A DNA stretch of 62,357 bases from Novosphingobium sp. B 225 (GTDB lineage: Bacteria > Pseudomonadota > Alphaproteobacteria > Sphingomonadales > Sphingomonadaceae): positions 1 to 62,357 of the forward strand of contig NZ_MWLM01000056.1 in NCBI RefSeq assembly GCF_002198665.1, given 5' to 3'. Below are positions 38,022 through 47,316 of this stretch, in pieces. Numbering within the stretch: position 1 is the first letter of the stretch; every line of letters starts with the position of its first letter. The notes below the pieces were generated by a model. The model saw only the letters and a list, made by a program, of their open reading frames with translations. It did not search any database and had not been told where the DNA came from. Made by a program: the position numbers and the translations under genes.

Positions 38022-39920
38022 TCAGCTTGGCGTGAACCAGATCGGCGAGGTATAGGCGCGTTCCTGCTGCTTCAGCGGGATTTCCGCACCAAGCGCCACT
38101 TTGAACCGGACCATGTCGTAAGCGACCCAGGTCGGGGTGGGGATTTCCAGGACGCGCAGGTAATAGAACGCGCGGGCGGTGGGATCGAATTCCGGATCGG
38201 TCCAGACCGTGGTCAGCGTGGGGGCGCCGATGGTGTTCTGGTAAGTGGCCGTGGCCGTATCCACCGTATCTCCCACCGGGGCCAGCTTGCCGCCTGCCTG
38301 TTTGCGGGTATCGGCGTTGGACCAGACCACGTCGAATACCTTTTCATGGCTCTGCCCGGCCTTGTCGACCCAGCCCTTGACCACTTGCACGCGGTCCAGG
38401 TTGGCGCCGATCGGATCCTTCAATGCGGAAATCAGGAAGCTTGGTTTGGCTCCGGCCTTGGCAGCCAGCTGCCCACCCATCGGCACGCCGCGGGTATAAC
38501 CGGCCTTGACCCAATCGCCCGAAAGATCGGCGGAGGTAAAGTCCCATCCTGCAAAGAAGCGCACCACCATGCGCGGGCCGGTGGTAGCATAGACTTCGCG
38601 CCGTTGGAGTGCGTCCCACAGCGCGCTGCGGGTGTTGGCCGTGGCCCAGACTGCCGCATAGCCGCTGGCGAGCGACTGCCAGTTCATCTTGCCGCTGTTC
38701 GCCCCGGGGACGAAATCGTCCTTGGCGCGGTGGTTGTTGGGTTCAACCCCGGCGTGCTTGCCGAAGAAGTTGTTGTCATCCCCCGTGGCCAGGCTGGTGT
38801 GGGAATCGGTCGATCCGATCAGGCCGAATTTATAGGGGTTTTCGCCGGTCTTCGCCTCGATCTGCATGCCGCGCTTGAGGGCTTCGCGGACATAGCTGCC
38901 GGCATAGTCGCCCGGCTTGGTCGGCTGGGTGCCAAGCAGGTTGTTCTTGTCCCAACCGGCAGTTCCGTAACCGGAAAATTCATCGTTGGGAGACAGGAAG
39001 GGGTGGGCTTCGCTATCACCCTTGATCTGAGTTATTTCGACAATCGGTTCCCGTGCGGCCCGGCGCTTTGCGCTGGCGGCGGTCAGCGGGCCGCCGTTGG
39101 GTTCGGTCAGCATGAACATCAGGCCGTTGGACAGGTTGCTGTTGTGCGGGATCGCCAGCACTTTGCCGCCGGTCTTCTGCTCATAGGCATCCATGTAGTC
39201 ATAGAGCTTGTCCGGCCACAGTTCGGTGGTCGGATCGAGCGGTTCGATCTGCCCCACCTTGTCGCCGCCATCACGGAAAATGACGTTGCGGTGCAGGTTG
39301 TTGCCGCCCTGCATCAGGGTATATTCAAACCCCAGGAAGGCGGTGAACTTGCCGGGGTGGTTGTATTTTTCCACCGTGTCGATGTGACCCCGCCAGATCT
39401 TGGCGGTGCGTTCCTTGCCTTTGACCGGATCGTTGAGCGCGGCCGGCATCGTGCCATTGCCGCGGGCCTTCAGGATTTCACCCATGGCAACCACCGACTG
39501 GGCGGGCCCCTTGTGCATCATGTCGTACCAGCGCAGCATCTGGGGATCAGAAATCATCATGCGCGGGGCGTCATACAGCGCCTTGGTTGATCCCAGTCCT
39601 TCGGCGTGGTCAGAAATAACCAGGAAGTCCAGCGGGCGATCCAGTTTGGCTTTGAGACCATTGGTGCTGGTCACTTCCTGACCCTGGGCGAACCGCAGCG
39701 CTTCTTCCGGGGCAAGCCGGTTGCCGAATCCGAAGGCATCGACCGAATTGGCGGTGTGCAGGTGGGTATCGCCCCAATAGACCCGTTCGGGATAGGCGGT
39801 CTGCTTGATATCGGCTTCGCTTTGCTTGCCAAACAGCGTCCGTTCGGCCTGATCGCAGCCTGCCGTCAGCATGGTTCCCGTCAGCAGCATGGCCGCCAGC
39901 AGCGTCTTGCCTCGCATCAT
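38022..39920 (-). CDS. DUF3604 lipoprotein, PHP-like metallohydrolase (copy B)
   Basis: 632 aa, same architecture as copy A: lipobox LTAGC (Cys22), WGDTHLHTANS, VISDHAEG, IPHNSN and GSTDSHTSLA. Long identical runs (for example AKLDRPLDFLV, YTLMQGGNNLHRN, EITQIKGDSEAHPF) show a tandem duplication of moderate age. GAGGGA precedes ATG 39920. It is first in the minus-strand block that continues to the parvulin and HupE-like genes; 155 bases separate it from the divergent sthA. Confidence 0.85.
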   Translation of the reverse strand: MMRGKTLLAAMLLTGTMLTAGCDQAERTLFGKQSEADIKQTAYPERVYWGDTHLHTANSVDAFGFGNRLAPEEALRFAQGQEVTSTNGLKAKLDRPLDFLVISDHAEGLGSTKALYDAPRMMISDPQMLRWYDMMHKGPAQSVVAMGEILKARGNGTMPAALNDPVKGKERTAKIWRGHIDTVEKYNHPGKFTAFLGFEYTLMQGGNNLHRNVIFRDGGDKVGQIEPLDPTTELWPDKLYDYMDAYEQKTGGKVLAIPHNSNLSNGLMFMLTEPNGGPLTAASAKRRAAREPIVEITQIKGDSEAHPFLSPNDEFSGYGTAGWDKNNLLGTQPTKPGDYAGSYVREALKRGMQIEAKTGENPYKFGLIGSTDSHTSLATGDDNNFFGKHAGVEPNNHRAKDDFVPGANSGKMNWQSLASGYAAVWATANTRSALWDALQRREVYATTGPRMVVRFFAGWDFTSADLSGDWVKAGYTRGVPMGGQLAAKAGAKPSFLISALKDPIGANLDRVQVVKGWVDKAGQSHEKVFDVVWSNADTRKQAGGKLAPVGDTVDTATATYQNTIGAPTLTTVWTDPEFDPTARAFYYLRVLEIPTPTWVAYDMVRFKVALGAEIPLKQQERAYTSPIWFTPS

Positions 39921-40075
39921 TCCCTCCTCATCCCCAAATGCGTTTTTGTTCGCAATGCGTCACCATGCCATGCCGGTGGCGCGCGTCAACTGACACAATT
40001 GTAACTTTGCCGGAAGAACTGAACTTTTCCCGCCCCGCGCCGTCCTTTGCCCGTGCCGATCAGGAAGGGGAACCG

Positions 40076-41518
40076 ATGGCGAAGTTCGATTTCGTAGTGC
40101 TGGGCAGCGGCCCGGCCGGTCGCCGCGCGGCGGTGCAGGCGGCCAAGCTGGGCAAGAGCGTGCTGGTGGTGGACAACCGCGAGCGCGTGGGCGGAGTATC
40201 GGTCCACACCGGGACGATCCCCAGCAAGACCCTGCGCGAAACCGCGCTGAACCTGTCAGGCTGGCGCGAACGCGGGTTCTATGGCCGGTCCTACCGGGTC
40301 AAACGCGACATCGATTCCAGCGACCTGACCAACCGGCTGGGCAAGACCCTGACCCACGAGATCGAGGTGCTGGAACATCAGTTCGCTCGCAACGGAGTTC
40401 GCACGATCGTGGGGGCGGGGCGCTTTATTGGCCCCAACAAGCTCTCGATCCGCCAGACTGCCGAAGGTCGCGTGGCGGAAGAAGTGGTCGAGGCGGAGCG
40501 GATCCTGATCGCGGTCGGGACCGAACCTTACCGGCCAGAAGGGATTCCGTTTGATGGGGAGCGGGTGCTCGACAGCGACCAGTTCATCCTCAATCCCCGC
40601 GTGCCGCGCAGTCTGACTGTGGTCGGGGCGGGGGTGATCGGGCTGGAATATGCCACGATTTTTTCCGCGCTCGACGTGCCGGTGACCCTGGTCGAACCGC
40701 GCGCGCGGCTGCTGGAATTCATGGATCAGGAACTGGTCGATCACTTCGTCTACCACTTGCGGGATCAGGGCATGGCGCTGCGGCTGTCGTGCGATGTCGA
40801 CCGGGTGGAATTCGGCGACGATGGCTGTCCGGTCTGCGTGCTGTCCGACGGGCGCGAGCTGCGCAGCGAGATGGTGCTGTTCACCGCCGGGCGGCGCGGC
40901 GCGACCGATAGCCTGGAGCTGGGCGCGGCGGGGATCGAAACGGATGAGCGCGGGCGGATCAAGGTCGATCCCGGCACGTTCCAGACCCAGGTCTCGCACA
41001 TCTATGCTGCGGGCGACGTGATCGGCTGGCCAAGCCTTGCCTCGACCTCGATGGAACAGGGCCGCGCGGCGGCTTGCCATGCGTTTGACCAGCCCCTGCC
41101 GAAAGGCGGATCGAACTTTCCAATCGGGATCTATGCCGTGCCCGAACTGTCCAGCGTCGGCCTGACCGAGGACGAGGCGCGGCGGCGCGGCACGGCGGTG
41201 GAATGCGGCATTGCCCGGTTCCGCGAAACGTCGCGCGGGCACATCATGGGGGTGGAGGCCGGGATCCTCAAACTGGTGTTCGACATCACCACCCGCCGCC
41301 TGCTGGGCGTCCACATCATTGGCGAAGGCGCGACCGAACTGGTCCATATCGGCCAGGCGGTGATCGAACTGGGCGGGACGATCGATTACTTCATCGACAA
41401 CAGCTTCAACTATCCCACCCTGGCCGAAGGCTACAAGGTGGCCGCACTCGATGCGTGGAACCGCTTGCGCCACCGCGACGGAGCGGTGATCGCGTTCCGG
41501 GGGCGGGCCAGCGCCTGA
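40076..41518 (+). CDS. sthA: Soluble pyridine nucleotide transhydrogenase
   Basis: Flavoprotein that transfers hydride between NADPH and NAD. The protein is 480 aa, with the FAD fold (VVLGSGPAGRRAAVQAAKLG), the NAD(P) fold (TVVGAGVIGLEYATIFSAL) and a C-terminal dimerisation domain. The segment GGVSVHTGTIPSKTLRE lacks the redox cysteine pair of lipoamide dehydrogenases, which is the hallmark of SthA. The start MAKFDFVVLG is chosen by homology; the frame is open 46 codons upstream without similarity. Confidence 0.94.
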   Translation: MAKFDFVVLGSGPAGRRAAVQAAKLGKSVLVVDNRERVGGVSVHTGTIPSKTLRETALNLSGWRERGFYGRSYRVKRDIDSSDLTNRLGKTLTHEIEVLEHQFARNGVRTIVGAGRFIGPNKLSIRQTAEGRVAEEVVEAERILIAVGTEPYRPEGIPFDGERVLDSDQFILNPRVPRSLTVVGAGVIGLEYATIFSALDVPVTLVEPRARLLEFMDQELVDHFVYHLRDQGMALRLSCDVDRVEFGDDGCPVCVLSDGRELRSEMVLFTAGRRGATDSLELGAAGIETDERGRIKVDPGTFQTQVSHIYAAGDVIGWPSLASTSMEQGRAAACHAFDQPLPKGGSNFPIGIYAVPELSSVGLTEDEARRRGTAVECGIARFRETSRGHIMGVEAGILKLVFDITTRRLLGVHIIGEGATELVHIGQAVIELGGTIDYFIDNSFNYPTLAEGYKVAALDAWNRLRHRDGAVIAFRGRASA

Positions 41519-41567
41519 TCGGGCAAGGGCGCTTGCTGGGGGCGATGCGCTGACCTAGGATCAGGCC

Positions 41568-43067
41568 ATGGCGGCCCCCTCCGACGATCCAGACAGCGGT
41601 ATTTCCCCATCGGTCTGGCGCTTCGTCCGCGCCAGCCGCGCCCATGTGGTGATCGACGCGGCGGACTATTTCGAAGTGATGCAAACCGCGATGCGCCGCG
41701 CGCGGCAGCGGATCCTGTTGATTGGCTGGGATTTCGACAGCCGGATTCACCTGGGGCAGGGGCGGCGGTGGTGGAACCGGCCCAGCAAGCTGGCCATGCC
41801 CGCCCGGCTGGGGGCCTATATCGTCTGGCTGTGCAAGCGCACGCCCGATCTGCAAGTTCGGCTGCTGAAATGGAACATCGGTGCGCTGAAATTCATCTTT
41901 CGGGGCTCGATGGCGCTCGATCTGCTGCGCTGGCTGTTCCACCGCCAGATCGATTTCAAATTCGATTCCGCCCATCCGATCGGTTGCAGTCACCACCAGA
42001 AGATCGTGGTGATTGATGACAAATTTGCGGTCTGCGGCGGGATCGACATGACTTCGGACCGCTGGGACACACCTGAACACCGCGAGAACGATCCGCGCCG
42101 CCGCCTGCCCTATGGCCGCCGGCTCTATGGCCCGTGGCATGACCTGACCATGCTGGTCGAAGGCGAAGCTGCCGCTGCGCTGGGCGAACTGGGGCGGCAG
42201 CGCTGGGCGCTGGCGGGCGGACCGCCACTGGACCCATGCTGGCAGCAATCGGCCTCGCCCTGGCCGAGTGAGCTCAAGGCGGAATTCATCGACGTCGAAG
42301 TGGGCATTTCGCGCACCCGCGCCGCCTGGAATGGGACCAGCGAACTGCGCGAGATCGAACGCCTGTTCATCGAACACATCGCCCGCGCGAAGCACTTCAT
42401 CTATGCCGAAAGCCAATACTTCGCCGCCCGCGCCGTGGCCGAGGCGATCGCCCGCAAGATGGCCGAGCCCGATCCGCCCGAAGTGGTCCTGATCAACCCG
42501 CTGAGCGCCGAAGGCTGGCTGGAACAGGCCGCGATGGACGGCGCGCGGGTGCGGTTGTGCCATGCCGTGGCGGAACACGATCACGCCCAGCGCTTCCGCA
42601 TCTTCGTTCCCCGCAACGCGGCGGGAACGCCGATCTACATCCACGCCAAGATGATGATCGTCGATGATGAAGTGGTGCGGATCGGCTCGGCCAACATGAA
42701 CAACCGCTCGCTTGGGCTGGACAGTGAATGCGACGTGTTCATCGATGCCGCGCGCCCCGGCAATGGCCACGCCAAGGCCGCGATCACCCGCCTGCGCCAC
42801 CGCCTGCTGGCCGAACACTGCGGAATGAAGATGGAAGACGTGCGCCAAGCGCTGGCCGCCAATCCATCGATGCTGGCGCTGATCCAGAATGCGCCAAAAA
42901 GCGGCAAGCGGCTGGATGCTTTGCACTTGCCTGAACTGACCGAAACGGAGAAAGCGGTGGCTGACAACGCGCTGCTCGATCCCGAGCGGCCGGAGGAACT
43001 GTTCGAACCGTTCAGCAAACGGCGCGGATTGTTTGCCCGGGGCGGCTGGTTGCGCCGCCCGCGCTGA
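41568..43067 (+). CDS. Phospholipase D-family protein
   Basis: 499-aa cytosolic or peripheral enzyme with two HKD catalytic motifs: HHQKIVVIDD (about residues 143-152) and IHAKMMIVDDEVVRIGSANMNNRS (about 354-377). The sequence WDTPEHRENDPRR between them is typical of bacterial PLD and cardiolipin-synthase-like proteins with soluble architecture. No signal peptide. Likely hydrolyses or transfers phosphatidyl groups. It precedes folE by 15 bases. Confidence 0.9.
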   Translation: MAAPSDDPDSGISPSVWRFVRASRAHVVIDAADYFEVMQTAMRRARQRILLIGWDFDSRIHLGQGRRWWNRPSKLAMPARLGAYIVWLCKRTPDLQVRLLKWNIGALKFIFRGSMALDLLRWLFHRQIDFKFDSAHPIGCSHHQKIVVIDDKFAVCGGIDMTSDRWDTPEHRENDPRRRLPYGRRLYGPWHDLTMLVEGEAAAALGELGRQRWALAGGPPLDPCWQQSASPWPSELKAEFIDVEVGISRTRAAWNGTSELREIERLFIEHIARAKHFIYAESQYFAARAVAEAIARKMAEPDPPEVVLINPLSAEGWLEQAAMDGARVRLCHAVAEHDHAQRFRIFVPRNAAGTPIYIHAKMMIVDDEVVRIGSANMNNRSLGLDSECDVFIDAARPGNGHAKAAITRLRHRLLAEHCGMKMEDVRQALAANPSMLALIQNAPKSGKRLDALHLPELTETEKAVADNALLDPERPEELFEPFSKRRGLFARGGWLRRPR

Positions 43068-43082
43068 AGGAGAAATACGGTA

Positions 43083-43691
43083 ATGAGCTGCGATCACGAT
43101 GCGGGCGATGGTGGCCCGATGGCCAAGCTGCCGGTGCCCGATGAAGTGCAGGAAGCGATCCGCACTCTGCTGCGCTGGTCGGGCGACGATCCGGAGCGCG
43201 AAGGGCTGGTCGATACCCCGGCCCGGGTCGCGCGGGCGTGGAAGGAATATTGCCAGGGCTATCAGGAAGACCCGGCGCTGCACCTGGCCCGCCAGTTCGA
43301 AGAAGTGGGCGGCTATAACGAACTGGTGTTGCTGAAGGACATTCCGTTCCAGTCGCATTGCGAACACCACATGGCCCCGATCACCGGCAAGGCCGCGATC
43401 GCCTATATGCCGCGCCATTCGGTGGTCGGCATTTCCAAGCTGGCCCGTGTGCTGCACGGCTATGCCCAGCGCCTGCAGATCCAGGAACGGCTGACCGCCG
43501 AAGTGGCGCAATGCATCTGGGAAAACCTCAATCCGCACGGCGTCGCTGTGGTGATCGAGGCGCAGCACGGTTGCATGACCGGGCGCGGGGTCAAGACTCC
43601 CGGCGTCGGCATGGTCACCAGCCGCCTGCTCGGCTGCTTCCTTGAAGATTCGCGCAGCCGCAAGGAAGTGCTCAGCCTGATGGGGTATTGA
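43083..43691 (+). CDS. folE: GTP cyclohydrolase I
   Basis: First enzyme of tetrahydrofolate synthesis, GTP to 7,8-dihydroneopterin triphosphate. The protein is 202 aa. Zinc ligands lie in SHCEHHMAPITGKAAIAY and in HGCMTGRGVKTPG. TPARVARAWKEY is the typical N-terminal block. ATG 43083 directly follows the PLD gene; the secreted-protein gene begins 2 bases after its stop. Confidence 0.97.
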   Translation: MSCDHDAGDGGPMAKLPVPDEVQEAIRTLLRWSGDDPEREGLVDTPARVARAWKEYCQGYQEDPALHLARQFEEVGGYNELVLLKDIPFQSHCEHHMAPITGKAAIAYMPRHSVVGISKLARVLHGYAQRLQIQERLTAEVAQCIWENLNPHGVAVVIEAQHGCMTGRGVKTPGVGMVTSRLLGCFLEDSRSRKEVLSLMGY

Positions 43692-43693
43692 TC

Positions 43694-44167
43694 ATGCGCA
43701 AGGGAGTGATCGGGGCGGGGTTGCTGCTGGCATTGGGCGGCGGTGCGATGCTGCAGGCCGCTGGGGGTTCACCCATGGCAGGCATGGCGGGCTATTATGC
43801 CCGCACCTGGCAAAGCGGCGATGTCAGCGGCGGCAAGTTTGATGTCACCGACGAAGTGGTGATCGAGCCAATCGATGCCAAACAGGCCAAGGTCTCGTTT
43901 GCGCTTAATTTCTTCAATGGCCACACCTGCGATCTAGAGGGCACCGCCACTCTGATGGGCAACCGGCTGATCTATACTGATCCCGATGGCTGGGACGGCA
44001 ATGCTTGCAAACTGGAAATCTGGCGTCAGGGCAAAGACTTGCGCTGGACAGATCGTGACAATGGCTGCCATTCCTATTGCGGCATGCGCGGTACGTTCAC
44101 GGACATGAAACTGGCGCTGAAATACCGCAAGCCTTTGTCAGCCAGGCCCAAACCGCGCGAGAATTGA
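43694..44167 (+). CDS. Secreted protein of unknown function
   Basis: 157 aa from ATG 43694, two bases after the folE stop. Signal peptide MRKGVIGAGLLLALGGGAML. The mature protein has four Cys (HTCDLEG, NACKLEIW, NGCHSYCGMRG) that could form two disulfides, and a beta-rich pattern (DEVVIEPIDAKQAKVSFALNF). Resembles small periplasmic proteins of the lysozyme-inhibitor or DUF1311 size class, but I cannot assign a family. Confidence 0.75.
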   Translation: MRKGVIGAGLLLALGGGAMLQAAGGSPMAGMAGYYARTWQSGDVSGGKFDVTDEVVIEPIDAKQAKVSFALNFFNGHTCDLEGTATLMGNRLIYTDPDGWDGNACKLEIWRQGKDLRWTDRDNGCHSYCGMRGTFTDMKLALKYRKPLSARPKPREN

Positions 44168-44208
44168 CGGCGCCGAACTTCCCCCGCCATGGGAGGGTCC
44201 GTCCCTTT

Positions 44209-45756
44209 TTATCGCCGTGCCGCCGCATCATACCAGGTCGCCACATCATCCCGCATCTGCGTCAGTGCCTGGGGGTTAAGGTAGATCATGTGCCCGGCCT
44301 GATAGTATTTGAAGCTGATATTGCGCCGCAGTTCGGGCGTCAGACCCAGATGCGCGGCATCGAATTCGGTGCTGTAAAATGGCGTGGCGGCATCATAATA
44401 ACCGTTCAGGAACAGTACCTTAAGATGCGGATTTGTTCTCATGGTATAGGCCAGGTCAACGCCCGTATTGGGTGAAGTCTGCACTCCGCGTTCTCCGGGT
44501 GCCCGGTGCTTCCAGTCCCAGTCAAAGCCGCTGTCGCGCGCTGACTGTTTGTAGAGCATGTCGGTCTTGTAGCCCAGCGTGCGCGCAGCATAATCCCGGA
44601 AGGTGTTGAAATAGGCCCCGGTGATGGCAGTGCTGGCGGGATCATCGTCCGGGCTGTCTGCATTGGCATCCCCGACATTGAGGAGATAGCGCGTATCGAG
44701 TCGGCCGGTGGCCAGGCCCCGGTCACGCAGCAGTTCGGTTTGAAAATGGTTGAGCGACACGCGTAGCCGCGCACGCAGAATGAAATCGACGGACAGCCCG
44801 GTGAATGCGGCCATCTGCTCGGCCACAGTGCGCGCTTCTTCCTGAGAGATCGTATCGCCTTTGGCCAGCGCGGCGGCATAGGGGCCGGCAACGAAGGCCC
44901 GGACCTGGGCCAAAAAACTATCCAGATCGGCCGGCCGGCCTGGCACGCGATTATGATACCACGCTGTTGCCGCGAAAGTCGGGAACAGGATCATGGTATT
45001 CTGATCGTAACCAGGCTGGCGCACACCATAGTTCAGGATCGTGGACAGCAGAACAATCCCATCAAGGCTAACCCCGCGAGCTTCCAGCAAGGCCCCGACC
45101 GCACCGGAACGCAGCGTGCCGTAACTTTCGCCGAACAGCACCTTGGGGCTGGCCCAGCGGTTGTTCTTGGCGACATAGCGCATGATTGCCCGGGCAAAGG
45201 CATCGGCATCCTGATCGACGCCCCAGAAATCCTTGCCGCTCTTGTCCCCCAGCGGGCGTGACCAGCCCGCGCCGATCGCGTCAATGAATACCAGGTCGGT
45301 CTTGTCGATCAGGCTGTCGGGATTGGGGCGCAGTGCATACTGGCTTGGTGCTACATAGACCGGATCATTGGTCTGTACCCGCACCGGGGCAAAGCTGCCC
45401 AGATGCAGCCAGACTGTGGGAGAACCAGGTCCGCCGTTGAAGAAGAACGTTACCGGCCAGTTGCCGCCGCCATCCTTGGTATAGGCGGTGTAGAACATGC
45501 TGGCAGTGGGTTTGCCATCATCGTCACGAATGGTCAGCGTACCCGCCGTTGCGGTATAGGGGATTTTTGCCCCGCGCACGGTGGCCACGCCCTTGCTGAC
45601 CGCGCTGGCTTCTTCCACCGGGGGTTTGACCCAGGCCTGCTCAACCTCGGCAATCATGGCCTCCTTGTGGCCCTTGGATGCTTCAGGCTTTTTGTCCTGC
45701 GCAGAAAGCGGCAAGGAGGTGGCAGCAAGCAGCAGCAGGCTGGCGGCAATGCGCAT
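44209..45756 (-). CDS. S10-family serine carboxypeptidase-like protein
   Basis: 515 aa with signal peptide (MRIAASLLLLAATSLPLSAQ). Alpha/beta hydrolase of the S10 family: oxyanion region FFFNGGPGSP, nucleophile in GESYGT, Asp in LNGYYDAATPFY and His in AGHMIYL. It would act in the periplasm or outside the cell on peptide C-termini. ATG 45756 places the signal peptide at the N terminus; a longer frame would bury it. Convergent with the secreted-protein gene. Confidence 0.9.
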   Translation of the reverse strand: MRIAASLLLLAATSLPLSAQDKKPEASKGHKEAMIAEVEQAWVKPPVEEASAVSKGVATVRGAKIPYTATAGTLTIRDDDGKPTASMFYTAYTKDGGGNWPVTFFFNGGPGSPTVWLHLGSFAPVRVQTNDPVYVAPSQYALRPNPDSLIDKTDLVFIDAIGAGWSRPLGDKSGKDFWGVDQDADAFARAIMRYVAKNNRWASPKVLFGESYGTLRSGAVGALLEARGVSLDGIVLLSTILNYGVRQPGYDQNTMILFPTFAATAWYHNRVPGRPADLDSFLAQVRAFVAGPYAAALAKGDTISQEEARTVAEQMAAFTGLSVDFILRARLRVSLNHFQTELLRDRGLATGRLDTRYLLNVGDANADSPDDDPASTAITGAYFNTFRDYAARTLGYKTDMLYKQSARDSGFDWDWKHRAPGERGVQTSPNTGVDLAYTMRTNPHLKVLFLNGYYDAATPFYSTEFDAAHLGLTPELRRNISFKYYQAGHMIYLNPQALTQMRDDVATWYDAAARR

Positions 45757-45838
45757 GGATGTGGTCCCCGTTTGGTTGTGCTGCAGGTGATGCCGCCCCT
45801 TGCGCCAAGTCGCAAGAGCGCTGCGCAAGCCAAGCCGG

Positions 45839-46192
45839 CTAAACCGGCAAGCCCCAGCGGCGTCCGGCCCAGATCAGCACCAGATAGCCCGCCATCGCCG
45901 TCAGGCAGCCAAGTGCCAGCGCGAGCGGGAAGCCGATCCCGCGGCGCAGCAACGTAGCGAGGATCAGGAAAGAGGGCAGGGCGGCGACAACGTAAAGTGC
46001 CGTTCCTGTCAGAAAATCTGCCGCGCGGGCCGGATCGTGCGTATCGCGCCACAGCCACACCAGCGCGACCAGACTGGTCAGCGGAAGTGAGGCAACCAGC
46101 CCGCCCCAACCTGGGTTGCGGCGGGCCAGTTCAGAAGCAATAGCAATCAAAACGCCCGAAAGCGCGGCTTTGATCGCCAATTGCCCCCACAT
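45839..46192 (-). CDS. DUF3147 membrane protein
   Basis: 117 aa with four predicted membrane spans. Typical DUF3147 pattern: an opening KAALSGVLIAIASELARRNPGWGGLVASLPLTS, a polar loop WLWRDTHDP, and a final span ending WAGRRWG. No function is established. It starts 11 bases after the peroxiredoxin stop on the same strand and is probably co-transcribed. Confidence 0.85.
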   Translation of the reverse strand: MWGQLAIKAALSGVLIAIASELARRNPGWGGLVASLPLTSLVALVWLWRDTHDPARAADFLTGTALYVVAALPSFLILATLLRRGIGFPLALALGCLTAMAGYLVLIWAGRRWGLPV

Positions 46193-46203
46193 TGCAGTCA
46201 GCC

Positions 46204-46683
46204 CTAGAGCTGCTCAATCATGTAATCGGCAGCGCTGACCTTGAATTCGCCCGGTGCTTCGACGTTGAGCTGTTCGACCACGCCGTCGTTGATCACCATC
46301 GAGAAACGCTGGCCGCGCTTGCCCAGGCCAAAGCCCGAACCGTCCATGGTCAATCCCAGGGCTTCGGCAAGATCGCCGTTGCCATCGGCCAGCATGGTCA
46401 CGTCCGCGCTGCCCGAAGCCTTGCCCCAGGCGCCCATCACGAACGGATCGTTGACGGCCGTGCAGGCGATTTCATCGATGCCCTTGGCCTTGAGGTCTGC
46501 GGCGTGATCGACATAGCCGGGCAGGTGCTTGGCTGAGCAGGTCGGGGTGAAGGCACCCGGAACCGAGAACAGCGCCACGCGCTTGCCCTTGAAATAGTCG
46601 GCCGACTGGACCGCTTCGGGGCCAGCTTCGCCAGCCTTGACCAGCTTAACGTCGGGCAGCTTGTCACCAACGGCAATCGTCAT
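46204..46683 (-). CDS. Peroxiredoxin, Prx5 type
   Basis: Thiol peroxidase, 159 aa. The peroxidatic Cys49 lies in VPGAFTPTCSAKHLPGY. Other family blocks are VNDPFVMGAWGK and FSMVINDGVVEQLNVE. Prx5-type enzymes use glutathione or glutaredoxin for recycling. ATG 46683 is preferred over ATG 46689: AGGAG is 7 bases from the former and only 1 base from the latter. Divergent from the secreted-protein gene at 46858. Confidence 0.95.
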   Translation of the reverse strand: MTIAVGDKLPDVKLVKAGEAGPEAVQSADYFKGKRVALFSVPGAFTPTCSAKHLPGYVDHAADLKAKGIDEIACTAVNDPFVMGAWGKASGSADVTMLADGNGDLAEALGLTMDGSGFGLGKRGQRFSMVINDGVVEQLNVEAPGEFKVSAADYMIEQL

Positions 46684-46763
46684 CGTCATTCTCCTGTAGG
46701 CAGTGTTGCGAATCTTTCGCAGGATATAGGCACGATCAGGCAGAGGGCAACGCCCGCGCATGG

Positions 46764-46778
46764 TTAAATTCGCTTTAC
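46764..46778. promoter_or_regulatory. Weak CtrA-like site in a divergent promoter region
   Basis: TTAA-N7-TTAC, one base from the CtrA consensus TTAA-N7-TTAA, inside the 174-base gap between the peroxiredoxin and the secreted-protein gene. A single short match; chance is a real possibility. Confidence 0.25.
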
Positions 46779-46857
46779 TGCGCCGCTTTAAGAATGCGTA
46801 AACGAATTGCGCGAGGCTGTCTTTCGCGGGGGATCGATCCCGCCGGGAGACTGTTAG

Positions 46858-47313
46858 ATGAAAATCGCACAAGGGGTCGCGGCTGGATTGGTCGCTTTTT
46901 CGATGGTATTGGCCGCACCGGCCAGTGCCGGATCAATGAGTAGCGCGGAAAAGCTGCGCCGGCTGGACATCATGCTGATGGTAACCGGGCTGCGGTGCCG
47001 CACCGGGGCAGACAATTTTCAGGCCGATTATGGCCGCTTCACCACCAACCACCTCGCCGAACTGAACGCCGCCAGCGATGCGTTGAAGGCGCAGATGGGC
47101 GGATCGGGCCGCATCGCCGACCGCGCGCTGGACAAGCTTAGCGTGACCATGGCCAACACCTATGGCCAGGGCCACCCCTGGCTCGATTGCGGCCAGCTGA
47201 AGCAGGTCGCACGCGGGCTGGCCGAAGCGCGCGGTCCCGAACCGCTAATCGCAGCGGCGGACCAGTTGCTGGAAAGCAGCGGCACCCCGCAGTTTGCTTG
47301 GTTGCGCCGCTAG
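46858..47313 (+). CDS. Secreted protein of unknown function upstream of ahcY
   Basis: 151 aa. Signal peptide MKIAQGVAAGLVAFSMVLAA with cleavage after PASA. The mature part is helical with two Cys (GLRCRTG and LDCGQLK) and the pattern NFQADYGRFTTNHLAELNAA. Homologues next to ahcY are, to my recollection, sometimes mislabelled as adenosylhomocysteine hydrolase by position; nothing in the sequence supports an enzyme. It ends 3 bases before the operator of ahcY. Confidence 0.8.
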   Translation: MKIAQGVAAGLVAFSMVLAAPASAGSMSSAEKLRRLDIMLMVTGLRCRTGADNFQADYGRFTTNHLAELNAASDALKAQMGGSGRIADRALDKLSVTMANTYGQGHPWLDCGQLKQVARGLAEARGPEPLIAAADQLLESSGTPQFAWLRR

Positions 47314-47316
47314 GCC

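Noticed and set aside
41406..43568. 720-codon minus-strand frame opposite the phospholipase D and folE genes
   Set aside because: Crosses two certain genes in antisense and has shadow-type composition.
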